From Pseudobacillus lumedeiriae (GTDB lineage Bacteria; Bacillota; Bacilli; Bacillales; Domibacillaceae): a stretch of 64,000 bases of DNA. Shown piece by piece: positions 51,701 through 58,817 of the stretch. A model generated the notes under the pieces. It was not told where the DNA came from. It worked only from the letters and a program-made list of their open reading frames with translations, and did not search any database. The stretch lies in assembly GCF_044891285.1 (NCBI RefSeq), contig NZ_JAUIYO010000009.1:32515-96514 (forward strand). Direction: 5' to 3'. Every line of letters starts with the position of its first letter. The stretch's first letter is position 1. The position numbers and the translations under genes were made by a program.

Positions 51701-52252
51701 TTGCAAATCTGGATGCCGATAATCGACACCGCCGTCAACGACTGCTACCGTCACTTGATGTTTACCAGCTAGTTTTAATGCCTTATCTGTATTCAGCATC
51801 GGCAAATGATGCATTTTCGCCTTTTTGGGATCTCCCTGGACAGAGGCGAACTGCTTGTACTTTACACTCGGAGTAATAGAGGAAATCCCATTTTGCTGAC
51901 GATACACTTTTAGCACATCACTGACTTTTTTAGACTTCGGTATGAGAACGATATCATAGCCGAGTTTCGGGAGCGAGCGGACAAGAGTCGTTCCGGCTTT
52001 CTTGTGAACGCTTTTCCCTAATGGTTTCGTATATTTAATGACAAGGGTAGTCGTATCAACGAGCTCATTGATTTCTTTCATCGCTTTATACGTTTCTTGT
52101 CTTTTTTCTTTCGCTGCAGCTGTCACAGGCACCCCTTGTGCTGCTTGTTTGAAAATTTTCACCTCTTCATTATGTACGGCGGCACCCGTTGCTGTCGGAA
52201 AAATCATGACAGCAGAAAGAGCAATAGCTAAAGCCTTTCTCCAACTTCCCAT
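48776..52252 (-). CDS. Large secreted subtilisin-family serine protease
   Basis: An 1158-residue exported S8 protease. A signal peptide (to about 24) and an inhibitor-like pro-region (60-135) precede the catalytic domain: Asp173 in VAVVDGGVD, His205 in LHGTHVAG, Asn297 in AAAGNEA and Ser363 in GTSMAAP. After residue 430 come several all-beta regions of the pre-peptidase C-terminal (PPC) type with repeated DHYTIAV, YYSFTPTENGIYDF, DFYYFKN and DHFAFNV motifs, and acidic linkers. Likely a broad scavenging enzyme; DegU control is a reasonable guess. Confidence 0.93.
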   Translation of the reverse strand: MGSWRKALAIALSAVMIFPTATGAAVHNEEVKIFKQAAQGVPVTAAAKEKRQETYKAMKEINELVDTTTLVIKYTKPLGKSVHKKAGTTLVRSLPKLGYDIVLIPKSKKVSDVLKVYRQQNGISSITPSVKYKQFASVQGDPKKAKMHHLPMLNTDKALKLAGKHQVTVAVVDGGVDYRHPDLQGQLLAPYNAADPAKNPVRDLHGTHVAGIIAAKANNGIGGHGVNPNAKILPIDVFNGKVSANDFTIAEGILYAVSKGADVINLSLGGFASSPLVEDAVREAIDSGAVVVAAAGNEATDMYAYPAAYPGVISVGNIDGSCKLSDSSNFGPSVDVVAPGEDIYSTSYESGKGSSFTTLTGTSMAAPMVSAAASLLKSKHPEFTSYDIEIILEKTATDLGAKGYDTTYANGLINPLGALSYDVKKLPKRPIFTMPSAKQLKAGKNTFNGQLKTPDETHWYKVSLSEQEHVQAALEASSDYDYGLDFYFIPEGAEAEEGVLTEHNKGRAGEKEGYLFTAEEKGTLFIGIKDVNGNYNVSGLSNYTFIGEKFGKLKADPDTTEKPIEVTSLPYTKGDFTLFPEEEGAADYDHYTIAVDEPKVLSVSLSALPGVNSALKLSILLDEEGTKEEEIAKADDQGISRGEMLSFKAVPGVKYQITVTNETFGGMDSIGSLLDLLMMNPGAFEVDGYTASAYPYELNIEEKKLPEDEDGLPFKEDLEAALENGEIVLAEYAEVKADEAVDDGFDEEPMEEIEDTKTKEILSKAIPYTLGKEAAGYFQIEGDEDYYSFTPTENGIYDFHIKKGWSQLPVAVISQYDKETGELTPISGEGEDILSLLMILLGFTPNNHMTAALKKGETYVLRLTNELYNVSADPYTIHSKKIANTPPEAGQDTGDPEKAQNLKLGTAHKGYFIYPGETDFYYFKNSGKPTVYRLNMNQGKLTAAEKSAVPYDLRQPAIFTGALIEDTNGDKVLDEDERSKAIPFGPNLLQLSFETKVNLSFMAKEETGYFLAVSPFLSLKPSLQPYEVKLADMKDALTDGDGKVVNHVPQKPLQLKKIDGHIGVRGYMNAGVPFGDVDHFAFNVTKDKQFTLTLEMEKGLDGKIEIYNAKGTLVQSFDLYGSGDEELALIHLKKGKYFIEISETEGRASAEPYKLIVK

Positions 52253-52384
52253 GTTCTGTAATCCCCCTGCAAATGTTATTTACTCGTCTATCATAACGCA
52301 TAAAGAGGAAAAGTAGCTTCATAATTTTGTGCTTTTTTAGAATTTAAGTTTATTTTTTCCAAAAGGGTAAGACACAAAAAAGAG

Positions 52385-52436
52385 GATGGCCCAACAAGTC
52401 GTTAAGAACGACTTGTTAGGGTCCGCCTTTTTCTTT
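52385..52436. repeat. Hairpin element with an AACAAGTCGTT stem
   Basis: A perfect 11-bp stem AACAAGTCGTT/AACGACTTGTT (3-base loop), extended by GGCCC/GGGTCC and flanked by A and T runs. The GTCGTT..AACGAC core is shared with the branched element at 10796-10885, and both neighbour a GC-rich palindrome. Confidence 0.65.
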
Positions 52437-52520
52437 ATATTACATTTTAGTTACAAATTGGATAATTATAGTGAACATGAGAGAGGTTCCTCTTCTTACT
52501 TTAAACTACTGTTTTCCATC

Positions 52521-52715
52521 GAGTTGATTGTAGCGGAAGGCGCGCAGACTTCTGCGGGGAAAGCGAACAGGTGAGACCCCGCAGGAGCTTTAGCGACGAG
52601 GAGGCTCACCGTTTGCCCCGCGGAAAGCGAAGCGCCTGGAACGGAAATCAACGGACACGTTTAAAATCTCATACAAAAAAGGATGTCCTCAAAAGTTATA
52701 CTTTTGGGACATCCT
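52521..52715. repeat. Composite repeat, full-length, inverted
   Basis: Read on the minus strand it has the order seen at 10622: the hairpin GGATGTCCC with AAAAGTATAACTTTT, a TTTGTATGAGATTT spacer, then CCGTTGATTTCCGTTCCAGG, GCTTCGCTTTCCGCGGGG, GGTGAGCCTCCTCGTCGC, GCTCCTGCGGGGTCTCACC, and the end CTACAATCAACTC. Confidence 0.85.
52678..52715 (-). terminator. serA terminator
   Basis: GGATGTCC pairs with GGACATCC around a CTCAAAAGTTATACTTTTG inner stem, and TTTTTTG follows on the minus strand. It starts 15 bases after the serA stop and is part of the composite repeat. Confidence 0.85.
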
Positions 52716-52729
52716 TCTCATTTCCTCAA

Positions 52730-53905
52730 TTAGATCACACGCGTCATAACAACGCCTGCAATCTGGCTGATCTTCTCTTCTAATCCTGGGACTACATCAC
52801 CATTTACTTGATTGTCGATATCAATCATTGTATAGGCGTAGTCGCCTCTGCTTCTGTTCACCATATCGGCGATGTTTAAGCTATATTCAGACAATACAGA
52901 GGTAATTTGTCCAACCATGTTCGGAACGTTTTGATGATACACTGTCACACGAGTTTTTCCTGTGTAAGGAAGAGAAACATTTGGCATGTTCACAGAGTTT
53001 TTGATGTTCCCTGTTTCTAAATAATCTTTTACTTGACGAGATGCCATAATCGCACAGTTTTCTTCTGATTCTTTCGTAGAAGCACCAAGATGCGGAATAG
53101 CGATCGCATTTTTCATTTTAAAAATATTTTCATTCGGGAAGTCTGTCACATACTTGCCAACTTTTCCGCTTTCTAATGCAACAGCCATGTCTTGTTCGTT
53201 GACAAGCTCACCGCGGGAGAAGTTCAAAATGTGGACGCCTTCTTTCATGATATCGAACGTGTTTTCATTGAACATGCCTTCTGTATCTTTCGTTAACGGT
53301 ACGTGAACAGTAATGTAATCACTTTTCGCGTACAATTCTTCAATTGTCATTGCACGTTGAACCGAACGAGACAAGTTCCAAGCAGTATCAACAGAAATGA
53401 ACGGGTCAAAACCAATGACGTCCATATCTAAGTCAAGTGCATCGTTAGCTACGAGCGCTCCAACGGCACCAAGACCGATAACCCCCAATGTTTTTCCTTT
53501 AATTTCTTTTCCGACAAACTGTTTTTTACCTGCTTCAACAAGCTTAGGAATTTGATCGCCTTGTCCAGCAAGCTCTCTCGTCCAAGTCAAACCGGCAAAG
53601 ATATTACGAGAAGAAGCCATTAATGAAGTCAATACGAGCTCTTTTACGGCATTGGCATTCGCTCCAGGTGTATTAAATACAACGATGCCACGCTCTGTAT
53701 AAGCACTGACCGGGATGTTGTTGACACCCGCTCCGGCACGAGCGATCGCTTTTACATTTTTGTCGATTTCCATGTCATGCATATTATAGCTGCGCAAAAC
53801 GATGCCGTCAGGACTTTGGCTATCGTTATCAACCGTAAAGTTTTCTGTATTAAAAATGTTTAATCCGCACTCAGCAATATTATTTAACGTTTTAATTGTA
53901 AACAA
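52730..53905 (-). CDS. serA: D-3-phosphoglycerate dehydrogenase, short ACT-domain type
   Basis: A 391-residue dehydrogenase for the first step of serine synthesis. The catalytic and NAD-binding parts show ARAGAGVNNI, GKTLGVIGLGAVGALVA, NFSRGELVNE and the PHLGASTKESEENC block with the acid-base His. A C-terminal ACT domain (about 320-391) gives probable serine feedback. It is much shorter than B. subtilis SerA (525). The TTG at 53905, nine bases after GGGGAG, is preferred; a longer form would overlap serC and start without a site. It follows serC by 19 bp. Confidence 0.9.
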   Translation of the reverse strand: MFTIKTLNNIAECGLNIFNTENFTVDNDSQSPDGIVLRSYNMHDMEIDKNVKAIARAGAGVNNIPVSAYTERGIVVFNTPGANANAVKELVLTSLMASSRNIFAGLTWTRELAGQGDQIPKLVEAGKKQFVGKEIKGKTLGVIGLGAVGALVANDALDLDMDVIGFDPFISVDTAWNLSRSVQRAMTIEELYAKSDYITVHVPLTKDTEGMFNENTFDIMKEGVHILNFSRGELVNEQDMAVALESGKVGKYVTDFPNENIFKMKNAIAIPHLGASTKESEENCAIMASRQVKDYLETGNIKNSVNMPNVSLPYTGKTRVTVYHQNVPNMVGQITSVLSEYSLNIADMVNRSRGDYAYTMIDIDNQVNGDVVPGLEEKISQIAGVVMTRVI

Positions 53906-53924
53906 CTGCTCGTTCTCCCCTTTG

Positions 53925-55007
53925 TTATGCATGTTTTTCTTCAAATTTTTTCATAAATTGAATAAGGGCTTCTACACCATCAACCGGCATCGCATTGTAA
54001 ATGCTCGCACGCATGCCTCCAACAGAGCGATGTCCTTTTAACGTTTCAAGTCCTTCTGCTTTTGCTTCTTTTACGAACGCTGCATCCAGCTCATCAGACG
54101 GTGTCACGAAAGGAATGTTCATAATGGAGCGGCTGTCTTTTCTCACTGGAGATGTAAACATCGCTGATTTTTCAAGGAAATCATACAGCATATCTGCTTT
54201 GCTGCGATTGATTTTCTCCATTTCTTTTAAGCCGCCAAGCTCATGCAGCCATTCAAACACAAGCTTCGCCATATAAATTCCATATGTTGGCGGTGTATTG
54301 TATAATGAACCGCTCTCGCTATGTGTCTTATAGTCCAGCATAACTGGGCAGTTCTCTTGTGCATGTCCGATTAAATCTTCTCTAATGATCACAACTGTCA
54401 ATCCTGCAGGCCCAATATTCTTCTGGGCACCGGCATAAATTAAACCGAATTTTGATACATCGATCTCTTCTGACAAAATATTAGAAGACATATCTGCTAC
54501 GAGCGGCACACCGCCTGTATCCGGAATGTTTCTAAATGCAGTTCCCTCGATCGTATTGTTCGTTGTAATATGAACGTAATCCGCTTCAGGATCAATCATA
54601 CTGCTGTCGATTTCAGGGATATAGGTGAAATTTTCATCCTCCGAAGAAGCAATGACGCGAATGTCTCCATACATCTTCGCTTCTTTAATTGCTTTCTTTG
54701 ACCACGAACCCGTGTTCACGTAATCCGCTTTTTTGCTTTTTGAAAGCAAGTTCATCGGCACCATCGCAAATTGCTGAGATGCTCCGCCTTGAACAAATAG
54801 AACTTTATAATTGTCCGGAATGTTCATCAAGTCTCTCAATAGCTGTTCAGCACCGGTAATAATTTCTGTGAATAAACCCGAACGATGGCTCAATTCCATA
54901 ACAGACATGCCAGAATCCGCATAATTCACTAATTCTTTTTGCGCTTTTTCTAATACTGGCAATGGTAACATCGAAGGTCCTGCTGAAAAATTATATACTC
55001 TCTTCAC
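53925..55007 (-). CDS. serC: Phosphoserine aminotransferase
   Basis: A 360-residue PLP enzyme converting 3-phosphohydroxypyruvate to phosphoserine. It begins MKRVYNFSAGPSMLPLPVL, the family hallmark, has LFVQGGASQQFAMVP and the PLP lysine in YAGAQKNIGPAG, and ends with the RASIYNAM motif. The GTG at 55007 follows GGGAG at five bases; a longer upstream start is rejected. serC then serA forms a two-gene unit for serine synthesis. Confidence 0.95.
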   Translation of the reverse strand: MKRVYNFSAGPSMLPLPVLEKAQKELVNYADSGMSVMELSHRSGLFTEIITGAEQLLRDLMNIPDNYKVLFVQGGASQQFAMVPMNLLSKSKKADYVNTGSWSKKAIKEAKMYGDIRVIASSEDENFTYIPEIDSSMIDPEADYVHITTNNTIEGTAFRNIPDTGGVPLVADMSSNILSEEIDVSKFGLIYAGAQKNIGPAGLTVVIIREDLIGHAQENCPVMLDYKTHSESGSLYNTPPTYGIYMAKLVFEWLHELGGLKEMEKINRSKADMLYDFLEKSAMFTSPVRKDSRSIMNIPFVTPSDELDAAFVKEAKAEGLETLKGHRSVGGMRASIYNAMPVDGVEALIQFMKKFEEKHA

Positions 55008-55430
55008 GTGAACTCCCTCATTCGTTTTTAATTTGAAAATCAAAAATCTTCTTTAATAATATTCATGAATTATAAATTATTATGAACTACTTATCAAGGG
55101 GACTTTACGCAACTTCTTCCTGTTTTTTTCAATGTTACCGCTTTCATTACTGTTATATAGGGATTGTGATAATTACGAACATTTTTTGTCCATTTCCATT
55201 TTTTCGTTCGCCTTTTAAAATTATTTTCCTTATTCCCCCAACATGGTGGCTACACATGTTGATCGCTGTCACCTTTCATATGTATCTAATACTTGAAGCA
55301 TACTAAGCGAAATCACCCAAAGCAGTTTCTTTTTGCTATCTTTTCTTAATAAATATTTGGTTTTTGTAGAATTTTGACGAATGTTTGCTGTATAATAACT
55401 ACAATTTGTAGTGAATAAAGGAGATTATCT
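55008..55430. other. Divergent region serC / uracil-family permease
   Basis: About 423 AT-rich bases. A TATAAT at 55391-55396 lies 35 bases before the permease start; a PurBox-like CGAATGTT (55378-55385) sits just upstream. A small frame at 55082-55306 lacks a ribosome site and is not accepted. No T-box, riboswitch or attenuator fold is recognised. Confidence 0.45.
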
Positions 55431-56702
55431 ATGCGTACTTATCAAGTAGATGAGCGGCCGCCGGCTCTGGCATTAATACCGCTTAGCTTACAGCATTTGT
55501 TTGCAATGTTCGGATCAACCGTCCTTGTACCAATTTTATTTGGGATAAACCCAGCAACCATTTTATTAATGAATGGCATCGGTACATTAATTTATCTTTT
55601 TTTATGTAAAGGACAAGTTCCCGCATATCTCGGATCGAGCTTCGCCTTTATCTCCCCTGTTCTTGTCGTCCTCGCAGATAAAGGTTACGGCGCGGTGCTC
55701 GGCGGCTTTATTGCCACCGGGATCGTCTTTATTCTAGTCGCATTAATTATTCGCGTAGCTGGAACAAAGTGGGTAGATGTCGTCTTTCCTCCAGCTGCAA
55801 TGGGAGCGATTGTCGCAGTGATTGGACTGGAACTTGCGCCAGTTGCTGCCGGGATGGCCGGACTGGTTCCTGCAGCGGGTACAGATCCAAAAACATGGTC
55901 GCCCGATGTCAATGTCATTACCGTTTCCTTGCTGACACTCATTATTACCATTATCGGCAATGTGATGTTTCGCGGTTTTTTAAGAATCATCCCTATACTT
56001 ATCGGGATTGTGGCAGGTTATATTATCGCTGTCTTTTATGGCCTCGTTGACTTTCAGCCGGTAAAAGAAGCGAAATGGTTTGCTCTGCCGGACTTTTATA
56101 GCCCAGAGTTTGACTTGGCGAGTATGGCAATTATTTTACCGGCATCTCTTGTCGTGATCGCTGAGCATATTAGCCACCTTGTCGTTACGCAAAACATTGT
56201 CGGCCGTGATTTCATGAAAAAACCGGGACTTGGCACTTCTTTATTAGGAAATGGAATCTCAACGGTCCTTTCGGGATTCGTCGGCTCCACACCGAATACG
56301 ACATATGGTGAAAACATCGGTGTCCTTGCTTTAACGAAGGTGTACTCTACATGGGTGATCGGCGGTGCAGCAATTATGGCCATCTTGTTATCTTTTCTTG
56401 GCAAACTGGCTGCTTTAATTTCTACGATCCCGTCAGCCGTGATGGGTGGACTTTCCCTGTTATTGTTCGGAAGCATAGCCGTATCTGGTCTGCGCATGCT
56501 TGTTGAATCAAAGGTAGACTATTCTAAAGCGACGAACTTAATTTTAACGACTGTTGTTCTCGTCATCGGTCTTTCTGGAACCACATTGAAATTTGGCGAT
56601 TTCGAATTGAAAGGAATGGCCCTTGCTACCGTCATTGCGATCCTGCTTAGCATATTCTTCACCATTATTGATAAGCTAAAGCTGTCGAATGATTATGAAT
56701 AA
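55431..56702 (+). CDS. Uracil/xanthine permease family transporter (NCS2, UraA-like)
   Basis: A 423-residue NCS2 transporter with 14 helices. It starts RPPALALIPLSLQHLFAMFGSTVLVPIL, typical of UraA/PyrP, and carries PAYLGSSFAFI, ELAPVAAGMAGL and GFVGSTPNTTYGENIGVLALT, the conserved substrate-binding regions. Uracil is the likely cargo because the N-terminal motif is that of the uracil branch, but xanthine or another base cannot be excluded. A GGAG site precedes the ATG. It is a single gene ending in a shared terminator with cvfB. Confidence 0.9.
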   Translation: MRTYQVDERPPALALIPLSLQHLFAMFGSTVLVPILFGINPATILLMNGIGTLIYLFLCKGQVPAYLGSSFAFISPVLVVLADKGYGAVLGGFIATGIVFILVALIIRVAGTKWVDVVFPPAAMGAIVAVIGLELAPVAAGMAGLVPAAGTDPKTWSPDVNVITVSLLTLIITIIGNVMFRGFLRIIPILIGIVAGYIIAVFYGLVDFQPVKEAKWFALPDFYSPEFDLASMAIILPASLVVIAEHISHLVVTQNIVGRDFMKKPGLGTSLLGNGISTVLSGFVGSTPNTTYGENIGVLALTKVYSTWVIGGAAIMAILLSFLGKLAALISTIPSAVMGGLSLLLFGSIAVSGLRMLVESKVDYSKATNLILTTVVLVIGLSGTTLKFGDFELKGMALATVIAILLSIFFTIIDKLKLSNDYE

Positions 56703-56713
56703 CATTTGTCAAT

Positions 56714-56759
56714 AAAAAAAGCAGGCTGCACGGATCATTTCCGGCAGCCTGCTTTTTTT
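56714..56759. terminator. Convergent terminator permease / cvfB
   Basis: AAAAAAAGCAGGCTGC and its complement around a 14-base loop, with T-runs on both strands. It reaches two bases into the cvfB stop codon. Confidence 0.9.
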
Positions 56760-57618
56760 ATTCTTTCACTTGATAAGTCCAGCCTTCTTCTTGGTACACT
56801 TTTTTCTCTTTCATTAGTTTGCCGATAGCCCGCTTAAAGGCACCTTTGCTCATGGAAAAGCGCTTTTCAATTTCTTCCGGGAAGCTTTTGTCGCTATACG
56901 GCATCGAACCGCCCCTTTGCAGCAAGTAGTCATATACTTTTTCCGCATCATCTTTCTGTGCTTCCTGCTTGCGTGCAAGGAGGGAGACGTTGACTGATCC
57001 ATCTTCTTTAACATCAATAATACGCCCATCCACCTTTTGACCGAGCCGCGGTTCTACGGTCCGCTGGGAATCGTGAATGAATGCCCGATAGCCTTCTGCA
57101 GTAATCATAAATGTACCGGCCTTTGTGGCACGATAGACAATACCAGTAATGTCCTTGTTAAAATCTTTCTTTGATGCTGTCGTAAACTGATCAGCCATGA
57201 CATCCTCTGTTGCCGGCTTAGCGAACAAGCGGCCTTTACGATCCAGCTTTAATGTGCAATAAAGGCGGTCGCCGGCAATCGGACGGACGGAATACATAAA
57301 TGGCAAGTCATCTTCTGAAACGAGTATATCTTTCGTAATACCGATAGAAACAAACACACCGAGCTTTTCTTCCACACCGACAACCTCGACCCAGCCATAT
57401 GTATCCTGTGTGATAAGGGGCATCATCATCGTGGCAGCGAGACGCCCTTGATGATCCTGGAACAAAAATACTTCTACCGGTTCATCAGGATCAAAGCCTT
57501 CTTTGATCTCTGAATGATGAAGCAGGACGGTTTCTTCTCCATCCGTTAAAAACCAGCCAAAGGGTGCTTCATTTTTCACGTCAAGTGTCATGATCGTACC
57601 AGCTTGTAAATTAGACAT
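56758..57618 (-). CDS. cvfB: CvfB/YitL-type S1-domain RNA-binding protein
   Basis: A 286-residue CvfB-family protein with three S1-like/OB domains and a C-terminal winged helix. It begins AGTIMTLDVKNEAPFGWFLTDGEETVLLHHSEI, has VEEKLGVFVSIG and VDGRIIDVKEDGSVNVSL, and ends with FPEEIEKRFSMSKGAFKRAIGKLMKEKKV. CvfB proteins bind RNA and affect virulence factor expression in staphylococci; the Bacillus role is little known. A GAAGGA site precedes the ATG. Confidence 0.92.
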   Translation of the reverse strand: MSNLQAGTIMTLDVKNEAPFGWFLTDGEETVLLHHSEIKEGFDPDEPVEVFLFQDHQGRLAATMMMPLITQDTYGWVEVVGVEEKLGVFVSIGITKDILVSEDDLPFMYSVRPIAGDRLYCTLKLDRKGRLFAKPATEDVMADQFTTASKKDFNKDITGIVYRATKAGTFMITAEGYRAFIHDSQRTVEPRLGQKVDGRIIDVKEDGSVNVSLLARKQEAQKDDAEKVYDYLLQRGGSMPYSDKSFPEEIEKRFSMSKGAFKRAIGKLMKEKKVYQEEGWTYQVKE

Positions 57619-57733
57619 GTATGATAAATCCTTCTTTCAATTATATTTATTAACAATTTTCCCGATTCGGCTTTAATTATAACAGGCTTTTCGGATCGTA
57701 CGCTGCTGTTTCGCTTTTTTCTGCAAAAAAAGA

Positions 57734-57761
57734 CTCAAAAGGTGTAAGGTTTACTTTTGAG
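57734..57761 (-). terminator. Terminator of the secreted protein gene
   Basis: CTCAAAAGGT-N-ACTTTTGAG stem of about 8-10 bp, followed on the minus strand by TCTTTTTTTGC, 18 bases after the stop codon. Confidence 0.8.
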
Positions 57762-57778
57762 CCCTTTCTCTTTCGCTA

Positions 57779-58567
57779 TTAATTGATTTTTTGCAATTCA
57801 AATACTCGTTTTGGTGTTTTACTATTATTATCAACTACTAAAATCAGTCCGACATTCGATGCAAAGTAATAATAAAAGTTTTTAGAATCTTTAATCTCAA
57901 TGACATGTTTAAATGTACCCGCTGGTGTTTTTACTGTTTTATTCACTGTTAATACTCTATGATGAATGCCATATATATCATCTTTCCAGTAGCTTCCTTT
58001 TTTTAACGGCAATTTAATATTTAAAAAAATAAAATCTGAATTGGCCGCTCCTAAATGCATCCAGTCTTTGTTTTCTTTATACGCATACCCATTGCTTCCA
58101 TTTACCTTCCAAACTTCCCATCCGTATGCTGATCCGCTGTATGACCAGTTTTCAATTCCATTTTCTACATCGTAATAGGTATATTTATTTTTGTTATTTA
58201 ATTTCAATCCATAATACACCGTACGGTATTCTTTATTTAATTCATATTGCACATCTTTCGGAATAGGAGTGAATTTAGCATAGGAATTTTTCTTAATAAA
58301 CGTTTTTTTATAAAGATGATAGTATCCTTCCGTTACGGCAAACACGCTCGCTGTCTGCCCTTTTTTCAACGTTTTCACTTTCACAATTTTCCCCGCTGAC
58401 CGCGTGAACAAAGGTGTATCTTTTAAAATGGACACTTTTCCGATCGTTCCCTGCTTAAGTTCTACACCGTCCCACGTAACAGCGGCGTTTGCTTTTGATG
58501 CGGGCATTATAACAATTAATGAACAGATAAGCACAACGGCCATCACAAGGCTGGCTAACTTCTTCAT
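57779..58567 (-). CDS. Secreted protein of unknown function
   Basis: A 262-residue exported protein: a signal peptide (MKKLASLVMAVVLICSLIVIMPASKANA, cut near residue 29), then an SH3-like stretch (GKVSILKDTPLFTRSAGKIVKVKTLKKGQTASVF) and a beta-rich half with many Lys, Tyr and Asn residues and a W-rich ENWSYSGSAYGWEVWKVNG. I do not recognise a family for the C-terminal part. The ATG at 58567 has a GGAG at seven bases; an ATG six bases upstream is closer to the site and less likely. Confidence 0.78.
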   Translation of the reverse strand: MKKLASLVMAVVLICSLIVIMPASKANAAVTWDGVELKQGTIGKVSILKDTPLFTRSAGKIVKVKTLKKGQTASVFAVTEGYYHLYKKTFIKKNSYAKFTPIPKDVQYELNKEYRTVYYGLKLNNKNKYTYYDVENGIENWSYSGSAYGWEVWKVNGSNGYAYKENKDWMHLGAANSDFIFLNIKLPLKKGSYWKDDIYGIHHRVLTVNKTVKTPAGTFKHVIEIKDSKNFYYYFASNVGLILVVDNNSKTPKRVFELQKIN

Positions 58568-58677
58568 CGTCATTCTCCTTTTCTACTAAAATATTCCTTT
58601 TATTATAACATGTAAAAGAATCAATTTGTTTAAGACCGTTTAAAAAGGGAAACATACTTCTAAAAGGTGGGATCTAT

Positions 58678-58809
58678 ATGGGAAAAAGAAGCAAGCTTTC
58701 TTCACTTATTAAAGCAGCGGTTAAATATGGCCCCATTGTTTACCCAATCGTTAGAAACATGTTAAACAAAGGAAAAACAATGAAAAAGACTCACAGCAAA
58801 ACGCTGTGA
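58678..58809 (+). CDS. Very small basic protein, 43 residues
   Basis: ATG at 58678 with AAAAGGTGGG eight bases before. The peptide starts MGKRSKLSSLIKAAVKYGPI and continues with VYPIVRNMLN and a Lys-rich tail. The middle (SSLIKAAVKYGPIVYPIVRNML) could be an amphipathic or short membrane helix. The stop codon lies in the hairpin at 58783. No family is recognised. A real ribosome site and a private terminator support it as a gene. Confidence 0.6.
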   Translation: MGKRSKLSSLIKAAVKYGPIVYPIVRNMLNKGKTMKKTHSKTL

Positions 58810-58817
58810 GTCTTTTT
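58783..58817. terminator. Convergent terminator small gene / S8 protease
   Basis: AAAAAGACTCACAGC and its perfect complement, 5-base loop. It overlaps the last nine codons of the 43-residue gene and the stop of the protease on the other strand. Confidence 0.88.

Larger units (their letters stand above)
52253..52729. other. Repeat-filled gap between serA and the S8 protease gene
   Basis: About 477 bases. It holds the protease promoter region, a hairpin element (52385-52436) and an inverted composite repeat (52521-52715) whose outer hairpin is the serA terminator. No gene is credible here. Confidence 0.65.

Noticed and set aside
55082..55306. 74-codon plus-strand frame before the permease
   Set aside because: AT-rich, rich in Phe, Tyr and Cys, and without a ribosome site.
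55320..55430. Purine riboswitch before the uracil/xanthine permease
   Set aside because: No three-way-junction pattern is visible; only a PurBox-like CGAATGTT was found, which is too short to count.
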